In this document: positions 1-6,003 of the stretch, one piece after another
Numbering within the stretch: the stretch's first letter is position 1
Layout: each line of letters begins with the position of its first letter
NCBI GenBank assembly: GCA_046565595.1
Contig: JBKHYG010000062.1
Coordinates: 1-11,349 of the forward strand
Reading direction: 5' to 3'
Source of the DNA: JBKHYG01 sp046565595
GTDB lineage: Bacteria; Actinomycetota; AC-67
DNA length: 11,349 nucleotides
Notes under the pieces: model-generated
Told to the model about the DNA's origin: nothing
What the model saw: only the letters and a program-made list of their open reading frames with translations
Database searches by the model: none
Made by a program: the position numbers and the translations under genes

Positions 1-245
1 TACAGGTATGAACTGAGTCTGGTGCCTTCTTCGCGCACCAGACTCAACTTGTGCGCGGTCGTCCAGATGTTGCCCCTGCTGTCGATCTCGATGCCCGGCT
101 CGTAGCCCGAACCCGTACCGATCCGGCTCTGCGGCTCGAAGGTCATCGACGGGGATGGTTCGCATACGGGCACCGATTCGCCGAAGGCGGCTGAGCCAGA
201 TAGGGCGGCTAATACGAGGGCGAGGGCTATCGGGCGACGATCCAT
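1..245 (-). CDS. Secreted protein, N-terminal part (possibly beta-propeller/BNR-like), runs off left edge
   Basis: Only the first 81 residues are in the window; the frame stays open to the left edge, so the gene is partial. The start ATG (complement of 243-245) is preceded by a good AGGAG site five bases upstream, which fixes the start. The N-terminus is a clear Sec signal peptide: MDRR, then a hydrophobic stretch at about residues 5-16, then a small-residue region, with likely cleavage around residues 20-22. After it comes a Cys at 28, then a segment at about 48-65 reading YEPGIEIDSRGNIWTTAHK. That resembles the first blade of BNR/sialidase-like or other beta-propeller exoproteins, where an 'EPxIxxDxxGNI' pattern is common. 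The beta-propeller idea rests on this short stretch only and is tentative; the secreted location is much firmer. It is divergent from the PBP gene. Confidence 0.7.
   Translation of the reverse strand, partial: MDRRPIALALVLAALSGSAAFGESVPVCEPSPSMTFEPQSRIGTGSGYEPGIEIDSRGNIWTTAHKLSLVREEGTRLSSYL
14..46. repeat. Perfect 12-bp inverted repeat inside the left-edge gene
   Basis: TGAGTCTGGTGC at 14-25 is the exact reverse complement of GCACCAGACTCA at 35-46, with a 9-base loop (26-34). It lies within the open frame of the secreted protein, where it encodes residues of about 67-78 (LSLVREEGTRLS). Neither side has a U-tract, so it does not look like a standard intrinsic terminator. Confidence 0.75.
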
Positions 246-250
246 GGAGT

Positions 251-255
251 CTCCT
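251..255 (-). promoter_or_regulatory. Ribosome binding site of the left-edge secreted gene
   Basis: The minus strand reads AGGAG followed by ACTCC and then the ATG. This is one of only two strong Shine-Dalgarno sites in the window and it decides the start of the left-edge gene. Confidence 0.7.
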
Positions 256-326
256 GGTCGGGGGGCTAGTGGAAGATTCGCCAGGCTTGTCCGAGAACCT
301 CCTGGTGTCCTCTTCTAGCGCAAAGC

Positions 327-355
327 GTGTCATCTGGGGGTCTGGCGGGTACCAT
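327..355 (+). promoter_or_regulatory. Candidate sigma70-type promoter for the PBP gene
   Basis: GTGTCA at 327-332 matches four of six bases of TTGACA. TACCAT at 350-355 matches TANNNT and four of six bases of TATAAT. The spacer is exactly 17 bp. The -10 element ends 11 bases before the ATG at 367, so the transcript would have almost no leader, which fits the absence of a Shine-Dalgarno site there. This is a sequence match only. Confidence 0.45.
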
Positions 356-366
356 CCACCCCGTCG

Positions 367-2586
367 ATGATCCGGCCTTCCCTGGTTAAGGTTCCCGGCG
401 CTGCCCTCTGCTGCGCGCTGGTCCTGTCTGCCTGCACCGTCGGACCCCTCGATATGAGCGAGGTCAACGATCTGCCGCTGCGCTCGACGATCTTCGACGG
501 GAACGGGAAGATGCTCGGCACCGTCTACGAGGTCAATCGCTCGAGGGTCACCTTCAGCGCCGTTCCGCAGCATGTCCGTGACGCTTTCGTGGCTGCCGAG
601 GACGAACGCTTCTGGACCCACGATGGTGTGGATGCGATGGCGATCGGCCGAGCCTTCCTTGCCAACCTGCGATCTGGCCAGAAGTTGCAAGGTGGCTCGA
701 CCATCACGATGCAGCTGGCCAAGTTGATGTTCGCCGAGCCGCTGGGGCGGCGCACCGTGGAGCAGAAGATCTTCGAGGCGCGCGCCGCACGAGACCTCGA
801 GGAGCGGTACTCCAAGAAACAGATCCTCACCATGTACCTGAATCGCGCCTACTTCGGTTCGCGCGCCTACGGCCTCCGTTCGGCCGCAGAGGCGTACTTC
901 GGCAAGAAGGTCAAGGACCTGAGCATCGCAGAAGGTGCTCTCCTCGCCGGGCTCGTGAAGGCACCATCCACGCTGAACCCGTTCAAGTTCCCCAAGCAGT
1001 CGCTGAACCGCAGGGGATATGTGTTGGGACGCATGCTGTTCCTCGGGATGATCGACGAGGCCCAACACGAGGCTGCCACGCAAGAGGAACTGAACCTCAA
1101 GCCTAAGGATTACCTCCAGCGCATCGCGAAGCCCTATTGGGTCGAGTACATCGAGCGTGAGGCGCTCGAATCGGATGCCCTCGGACTGACAGAAGAGGAG
1201 CGGGCGCGACTGCTCTACCGCGGCGGCCTGAAGGTGCGCACGACCCTGAATCCGCGCTGGCAGAAGTGGGCCGAGCAAGCGGTCAAGGAAGCGCTCCCTT
1301 ACGAGTCCGATCCTGAGGCCGCACTGGTTGCGATCGACATCCGTACCGGAGCCATCAAGGCGATGGTCGGAGGGCGCGACTTCTTCAAGGATCAGTTCGA
1401 TATCGCCTCGCAGGGGCTGCGCCAACCGGGAAGTGCGTTCAAGCCATTCGTGATGGCTGCCGCTCTCGAGCAAGGCATCAGCCCGGAGTCTCGCTATGCG
1501 TCGGCGCCGACGACGATCGACATCGGCGGCGGGCAGAAGTGGAAGGTCGATAACTACGACTCGAGGGATCGAGGGATCCTGTCCTTGCGTTCAGGGATGA
1601 TCGGTTCGGTCAACGGTGTCTACGCGCGGCTGATGATGAAGGTAGGCCCGAAGGCGGTCGTCGATGTGGCGAAGAGGCTGGGCATCCGGAAGGCTCGGCT
1701 GGATCCGTACCCGGCACTGGCGCTCGGCGGCCTGACCTACGGCGTCACACCTTTGGAGCTCGCTTCTGCATACGCGACGATCGCAGCCAACGGCGCTTAC
1801 TACCCGCCGCATGGCATCGCTACGGTGACCGACGCAAACGGCAAGACCCTCTTCGATCAGACCAAGCTCGTCCCAGAGCAGGCGATGGACCCGAACCTCG
1901 CGTACACGCTCACCGATGTCTTACAGGATGTCGCCTGCTGCGGAACCGGGGTGCGCGCCAAGTTGAGCGGCATCCCCATGGCGGCCAAGACGGGGACGAC
2001 GCAGGAACTCAAGGATGCGTGGCTCGTCGGCTATACGGCGCATATCGCCACCGCCGTATGGGTCGGGTACCGCAAGCCCAAGCCGATGTTCAATGTCCGA
2101 GGCATCAAGGTCGTAGGTGGAACCTTCCCTTCGCAGATCTGGCGCACCTTCATGAGCAAGGTCGAGGCAGAGTTCCCGATCGAGGACTTCGAGAACCCGC
2201 CAGGCGTCGCTGCCCTGCGCCTGGTGAACGGCAGCAAGGAACGCTGCCGTCGGTCGGGCGGCGTCGTCGCGACACTCGATCCGGATTCTGAGTTGCGTGC
2301 TTGCCCGAGCGCGAGTCCGTCTCAGAGTGAGAGCGGGGTGCCCTCCCCTACCTCGACCCAGCCGCCGTCTCCGAAGCCGACCGATACGAAGCCACCGAAA
2401 CCGTCGCCGAAGCCCACGCCCACGCGCAGTCCGTCGCCGACGCCGACTTCGACCCCAAGCGAGACGACCACGCCTACGCCGACTTCGACCGCGACGCATC
2501 CGCCGCCGAGCAGCCCGCCGCCGAGCAGTCCGACGCCTTCGCCGTCTGGCTCAGCCCCTTCGAGTCCCTCGCCTAGTCCTACTTAG
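367..2586 (+). CDS. Bifunctional class A penicillin-binding protein, predicted lipoprotein, with Pro/Ser/Thr-rich tail
   Basis: This 739-residue protein polymerises and cross-links peptidoglycan on the outer face of the membrane. The GT51 glycosyltransferase domain (about residues 50-220) shows the EDERFWTHDG motif with catalytic Glu78, GGSTITMQLAK at 109-119 and KKQILTMYLN at 150-159. The transpeptidase domain (about 310-600) shows SAFK with nucleophile Ser356, the SVN triad at 414-416 and KTGTT at 541-545. Class A PBPs normally have an N-terminal membrane helix. Here the N-terminus is a short leader ending in LSAC, a lipobox with Cys23, so lipid anchoring is inferred. From about residue 647 the last 90 or so residues are nearly all Pro, Ser and Thr with some Lys, as in wall-spanning linkers. 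There is an in-frame stop upstream at 316-318 and no earlier ATG or GTG start, so ATG 367 is the best start. No Shine-Dalgarno site is visible. The family call is secure; the lipoprotein call is an inference. Confidence 0.95.
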   Translation: MIRPSLVKVPGAALCCALVLSACTVGPLDMSEVNDLPLRSTIFDGNGKMLGTVYEVNRSRVTFSAVPQHVRDAFVAAEDERFWTHDGVDAMAIGRAFLANLRSGQKLQGGSTITMQLAKLMFAEPLGRRTVEQKIFEARAARDLEERYSKKQILTMYLNRAYFGSRAYGLRSAAEAYFGKKVKDLSIAEGALLAGLVKAPSTLNPFKFPKQSLNRRGYVLGRMLFLGMIDEAQHEAATQEELNLKPKDYLQRIAKPYWVEYIEREALESDALGLTEEERARLLYRGGLKVRTTLNPRWQKWAEQAVKEALPYESDPEAALVAIDIRTGAIKAMVGGRDFFKDQFDIASQGLRQPGSAFKPFVMAAALEQGISPESRYASAPTTIDIGGGQKWKVDNYDSRDRGILSLRSGMIGSVNGVYARLMMKVGPKAVVDVAKRLGIRKARLDPYPALALGGLTYGVTPLELASAYATIAANGAYYPPHGIATVTDANGKTLFDQTKLVPEQAMDPNLAYTLTDVLQDVACCGTGVRAKLSGIPMAAKTGTTQELKDAWLVGYTAHIATAVWVGYRKPKPMFNVRGIKVVGGTFPSQIWRTFMSKVEAEFPIEDFENPPGVAALRLVNGSKERCRRSGGVVATLDPDSELRACPSASPSQSESGVPSPTSTQPPSPKPTDTKPPKPSPKPTPTRSPSPTPTSTPSETTTPTPTSTATHPPPSSPPPSSPTPSPSGSAPSSPSPSPT
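2305..2583 (+). repeat. Low-complexity Pro/Ser/Thr coding repeat in the PBP tail
   Basis: The DNA encoding the PBP tail is internally repetitive. ACGCCGACTTCGACC occurs at 2440-2454 and again at 2476-2490. A near-perfect 15-bp tandem duplication, CCGCCGAGCAG(C/T)CCG, lies at 2503-2517 and 2518-2532 and encodes a repeated PPSSP. Such tracts are prone to length change by slippage, so tail length may differ between strains. Confidence 0.75.
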
Positions 2587-2593
2587 CCATACG

Positions 2594-2613
2594 CGAACCA
2601 CGCGAGCGGTTCG
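2594..2613. other. Short inverted repeat between the PBP and metalloprotease-like genes
   Basis: CGAACC at 2594-2599 pairs with GGTTCG at 2608-2613 around an 8-base loop. It lies in the 32-bp spacer after the PBP stop and just before a TACCAT element. It could be a weak terminator or an operator. There is no T-tract, so neither role is supported strongly. Confidence 0.3.
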
Positions 2614-2614
2614 A

Positions 2615-2620
2615 TACCAT
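2615..2620 (+). promoter_or_regulatory. Candidate -10 element overlapping the annotated ATG of the metalloprotease-like gene
   Basis: TACCAT at 2615-2620 is identical to the candidate -10 of the upstream PBP gene. If it is used, transcription would begin near 2627-2628, exactly at an in-frame GTG (2628-2630). That would give a leaderless mRNA starting three codons after the ATG at 2619. No convincing -35 is seen 16-18 bp upstream, so the call is tentative. Co-transcription from the PBP gene is the alternative. Confidence 0.3.
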
Positions 2621-4673
2621 GCTCGTAGTGCGCCTATCTCACATCGCTGCCCGCACCGGCGCAATCGTCATCCTGTTGGCCCTTCAAGCCACGCCTGTCG
2701 CAGCCTCCTCTGGCTGCGTCCAGACCGTTGATCCCACCCTCGGTCCCGGATGTCTCATGTCAGACGGCCTGTTCCAGATCGCCGCTGACGCTGGGACCGA
2801 CCTCGTGGTCCACGAGGCCGATGACATCACAGAACCCGACTCGGCAGACTCGGTGGTCCCATCTGACCCTTTCTGCGTCCCCAACCCGAACACCGATAAC
2901 CACATGCTGGTCATCTACTCGTATCCAAGCGATGTGGCGAGCCAGTACGGATCGCGTCTCTCCTCGATCCGATCGATGGTCAGGGAATCGAACGGGAGGC
3001 TGAACCGCGAAGCGAACGCCTTCGGGGCTCGGGCCGATTACAAGGTCCGGTGCGATGGTGCCGGTCAGGTGACGGTCGTCGAGGTGATGTTGCCGACTCC
3101 TTCATACGCGGACTCGTTCAATTCTGTCGTGACCGATCTGCGAGCGCTCGGCTACAACCAGACCTACCGCAAATACTGGGTCTGGCACGAGGGTAGTGCG
3201 GGAGGCGCATCGGGAACCGGACATCTCTACACCGACGATCGCCGCACGGTCGACAACGCGAACAATGCTGGCCCTGGCACGACCTCAACCTTCGCTGTCC
3301 AGTGGGGCGCGGTCGCGGGATTCTCCAGCCGGACCTGGATGCATGAGAACGCACACAACCTGGGAGCTGTCGCCGACGCGGCGCCAGGTTCGAGCAGTTA
3401 CGGGCACTGCTGGGATGGCTTGGATGTCATGTGCTACGCCGATGGTGGAACGCCTGCGTACTCCGGAGGTTCCTGCACCGACTTCGAGCATTTCGACTGC
3501 GGGAACGACACCTACTTCAACCCCGATCCCGATCCATCGAGTTGGCTAGCCAACAACTGGAACCTGGCCTGGAGCCAGAACCGCTTCTATCGGATGCGGC
3601 CGACTACGGGATGGCAGACCTCTTCGTCCACCGTTCCCGAGGCGGCCGGCAGTGTCGATATCCCCCTAGAGAGGCGGGGCATCGTGGATGTGCCGTTCAC
3701 CATCCAGGTCCAGACGCAGCCAGGTACCGCAACGGCCGGCGACTACACGCCCATCGATCAAGCGGTGACTTTCGCTAGCGGGGAACGAACCAAGACGGTC
3801 TCCGTGTTGGTGAACACCGATGGCGACAGCGAAGGTCCTGAGTACTTCACCGTCGTTGCCACCAGCGGAGCTGACGGCGAGGTGACCCAGGGCGTGCATA
3901 CGGTGAACCTGACCGACAGCGAGGCAGGACCGCCGCGGGTCCGGTTCGGATCCCAAGACTTCTCCGTGACAGAGGATGCGGGCACCGTCGCCGTCTTGGT
4001 GCAGCGGATCGGCGACAACTCGGGGACGGCCTCGGTCGATCTGCTCTCTGGTTCTCCAGAAGACATCCAGCCGACCACGCGCACGGTCACCTTCGCTCCC
4101 GGCGAGACCGTGGCGACCGCCACCCTCGATGTGATCAACGACGCGATCGGCGAGTCCGCCGAGACGGTGACCATCGGACTCGACTCACCCGTCGGGGCGA
4201 CGCTGACCGGTCCCTCATCGATCGAGATCACGATCGAGGCCAGCGACATCCAGCCGGATGCGATGATCTCGAACTCCTCTGGTGGCGCATACCTAGGCAA
4301 CGGGACCTACAACCTGACCACGATCGGCCAGACCAAACTGCAGCGGGGTCGCGCCAACGAGCGCCGGTCCTTCTGGGTCCTGGTCCAGAACGATGGGCCC
4401 GAGGCAGCGACCTTCACGATCCGCCGATCGGTGGCCGCTCCAGGCACGAAGCTCTACGCCTTCGATCAGTTCACCGGCGCGAACATCACCTGGCCGTTGC
4501 GCAGCGGCTACCAGATCACGCTCGATCCGGGGAAGTCTCGCAAGATCAGGATCAACACCTGGGTGACCGGCTCGGTTCCCTCAGGTGCGCGACGAACCTT
4601 CTGGATCTCTGGTAACTGGTCGGGCGATCAATGGAAGCCAGACAAGGTCGAAGGCATCATCGAGCGTCGCTGA
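2619..4673 (+). CDS. Secreted HExxH metalloprotease-like protein with two Calx-beta domains
   Basis: This 684-residue protein starts with a Sec signal peptide (hydrophobic stretch about residues 14-23, likely cleavage after VAA at 27-29). A protease-like domain spans about 90-330. It carries HENAHNLG at 242-249, the zinc-binding HExxH with a following Gly, and DVMCY at 269-273, which resembles a Met-turn. The third metzincin His (HExxHxxGxxH) is absent, since that position is Ala252; His263 in GHC is the likely replacement ligand. Eight Cys in the first 300 residues suggest disulfides outside the cell. Two Calx-beta-type domains follow (about 336-434 and 440-543). The C-terminal domain (about 546-684, containing QPDAMI and NGTYNLTTIGQT) resembles a module I associate with secreted actinobacterial proteins, though I cannot verify this here. 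The substrate is unknown. GTG at 2628 is an alternative start that keeps a good signal peptide. The 3' end overlaps the convergent tldE-like gene by 17 bp. Confidence 0.85.
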   Translation: MLVVRLSHIAARTGAIVILLALQATPVAASSGCVQTVDPTLGPGCLMSDGLFQIAADAGTDLVVHEADDITEPDSADSVVPSDPFCVPNPNTDNHMLVIYSYPSDVASQYGSRLSSIRSMVRESNGRLNREANAFGARADYKVRCDGAGQVTVVEVMLPTPSYADSFNSVVTDLRALGYNQTYRKYWVWHEGSAGGASGTGHLYTDDRRTVDNANNAGPGTTSTFAVQWGAVAGFSSRTWMHENAHNLGAVADAAPGSSSYGHCWDGLDVMCYADGGTPAYSGGSCTDFEHFDCGNDTYFNPDPDPSSWLANNWNLAWSQNRFYRMRPTTGWQTSSSTVPEAAGSVDIPLERRGIVDVPFTIQVQTQPGTATAGDYTPIDQAVTFASGERTKTVSVLVNTDGDSEGPEYFTVVATSGADGEVTQGVHTVNLTDSEAGPPRVRFGSQDFSVTEDAGTVAVLVQRIGDNSGTASVDLLSGSPEDIQPTTRTVTFAPGETVATATLDVINDAIGESAETVTIGLDSPVGATLTGPSSIEITIEASDIQPDAMISNSSGGAYLGNGTYNLTTIGQTKLQRGRANERRSFWVLVQNDGPEAATFTIRRSVAAPGTKLYAFDQFTGANITWPLRSGYQITLDPGKSRKIRINTWVTGSVPSGARRTFWISGNWSGDQWKPDKVEGIIERR

Positions 4674-6003
4674 CGCTAGAGAAGTTCCAGTCCTTCACAC
4701 GCATCGGAGGCGCGCTGGCCAGAGCCGCTTCGAATTCGCGAGGCAACACGACGCTCGAAGTTCCGATCTCGACGACCTGTTCGAGCATGGCCAGCGGGCT
4801 CATGTTGAAGCGGAAGTTGTTCACCTCGCCCTTGATCTGACCGTCCTCGATCAGATAGACGCCATCTCGGGTCAGGCCGGTCAAGAGCATCGTCTGCGGA
4901 TCGACCATACGGATGTACCAGAAGGCGTTGACGAACAATCCGCGTTCGGTTGAGGCGATCATCTCGTCCACGGATGGCCCCTCGCCTGACACCAGCAGAT
5001 TGCCGGCCGCGAAGAAAGGCTCGACGCCTGCCTTGGCGGCTACCCACCGGGGGGCGGGGAGTGCTTCCAGCACGCCGTCCCTGACCCAGGCTCGCGCAGG
5101 GATGCGGTGCCCCGAGTCGAAGACGCTGCGGAACGCGTCCGAGACACCTGCAGCCACGAAAGGTGTCGTCTCGAGGCCGGGGGTATCTGGATCGGTCGAG
5201 ATGGTCACGGGCAGCGGCGACAGCCTCTCCCCTATCCGGGTGCCGCCACCAGGCTTGGCGAAAGCGTTGCGGCCATCCAGTGCGACACGAAGAGGCGACA
5301 CGGCATACATGTAATAGAGCATGTCGGCCACACATGCCGGCGACAGGATCACCTCGTAACGACCTGGATCTAGGGAGTGGTTACTGCGAGCAGCCCAACC
5401 GACCCTCTTCGCAGCCTGCTCGTAGTCGCCGATAGGGTCGTAGTCGGGACCGGTGAAGGAGCTCTGCCAGGTGCTTGTCGAGAGGTCGTCGGGCTTGACG
5501 GTCACATCTGATCGGCCCCGCTCGACCTCATGGTGGGCTCGAACGCCGGCGCTGGTAGCCAGCCACACGGCGATGCGTTCGTGTTCGACATAGCCGTAGG
5601 TCTGGTTACCTTCCCTTCGAGCCATCTGGCATACCTCGGCGACCCCCGATGCGTTCAGAGCTTCAGCGCCGATCGGTTGGCTGTCGTCACTAGTGAAGGC
5701 TCCGCTTCCCTCGATCAGAGGCATGGCGTCAGGGGCTTCGGGCCGTCCCTCGCATCCGGCTTCCGCGTCCTTCAGCAACACGAGCGGATCTTCTCGCCCC
5801 GTGAGGGTCGCTGCCGAACTGCTCGCGCGCCCTCGGTCTATGGCGATGACGCGGAGGGACCAGTAGTCGGTCGCGCCGTTGGTCGTCGTCTGGTTGTTCG
5901 CCCATCGGAGATTCACCGTGCTGCGACGACGAACGATCGTGATCTGATCTTCGGTCTGTTTGGCTCGCTGCGAACCCTCGATGATGGCCACTGGATCGAT
6001 CAT
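4657..6003 (-). CDS. tldE: TldE/PmbA-like subunit of the TldD/TldE metalloprotease
   Basis: This 448-residue protein is the partner of the adjacent TldD. TldD/TldE heterodimers are cytoplasmic zinc peptidases that cleave unfolded peptides; in Escherichia coli they process the microcin B17 precursor and degrade CcdA. The TldE subunit lacks the HExxxH zinc site, and none is present here. Family hallmarks are the C-terminal stretch TRDGVYLIEDGQIKGEVNNF near residue 390, the PGRYEVILSP segment near 230, and overall length. The start is clear: the ATG (complement of 6001-6003) overlaps the tldD stop by four bases (ATGA) and has an AGGAGG site four bases upstream. The two genes are thus translationally coupled in one operon. 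The stop lies inside the 3' end of the convergent secreted-protein gene. The natural substrate is unknown, and nothing in the window looks like a modified-peptide precursor. Confidence 0.88.
   Translation of the reverse strand: MIDPVAIIEGSQRAKQTEDQITIVRRRSTVNLRWANNQTTTNGATDYWSLRVIAIDRGRASSSAATLTGREDPLVLLKDAEAGCEGRPEAPDAMPLIEGSGAFTSDDSQPIGAEALNASGVAEVCQMARREGNQTYGYVEHERIAVWLATSAGVRAHHEVERGRSDVTVKPDDLSTSTWQSSFTGPDYDPIGDYEQAAKRVGWAARSNHSLDPGRYEVILSPACVADMLYYMYAVSPLRVALDGRNAFAKPGGGTRIGERLSPLPVTISTDPDTPGLETTPFVAAGVSDAFRSVFDSGHRIPARAWVRDGVLEALPAPRWVAAKAGVEPFFAAGNLLVSGEGPSVDEMIASTERGLFVNAFWYIRMVDPQTMLLTGLTRDGVYLIEDGQIKGEVNNFRFNMSPLAMLEQVVEIGTSSVVLPREFEAALASAPPMRVKDWNFSSVSDAR
4660..4680. terminator. 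Possible bidirectional hairpin at the convergent gene ends
   Basis: AGCGTC (4663-4668) and GACGCT (4672-4677) form a 6-bp stem with a 3-base loop, and TC/GA pairs lie outside one mismatch. The stop codon of the plus-strand gene (4671-4673) is inside it, and it also lies in the last codons of the minus-strand gene. There is no T-tract on either side. It may slow transcription from both directions, but proof is lacking. Confidence 0.3.

Larger units (their letters stand above)
246..366. other. Divergent intergenic spacer between the secreted gene and the PBP gene
   Basis: This 121-bp spacer separates two divergent starts. It contains the ribosome binding site of the minus-strand gene, a candidate promoter for the PBP gene, and two direct copies of CTCCTGGT (251-258 and 299-306). 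A short plus-strand frame crosses it but is not convincing as a gene. Confidence 0.6.

Noticed and set aside
155..370. A short plus-strand frame crossing the divergent spacer before the PBP
   Set aside because: It overlaps the signal-peptide coding region of the minus-strand gene, is Arg-rich and has no ribosome binding site.
1921..2499. A 192-residue minus-strand open frame opposite the PBP 3' part
   Set aside because: It is very rich in Arg and Gly, as expected for the antisense of a Pro/Ser/Thr-rich high-GC gene, and lacks any recognisable motif. The plus-strand PBP is certain here.
2297..2731. A 144-residue plus-strand frame across the PBP tail and the next gene start
   Set aside because: It is composed almost wholly of Arg and Pro, typical of an out-of-frame reading of a repetitive high-GC tract.
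3609..4247. The Calx-beta region as evidence for a haemolysin or other toxin
   Set aside because: Calx-beta repeats occur in many secreted and adhesive proteins and no toxin motif or secretion-system gene is present.
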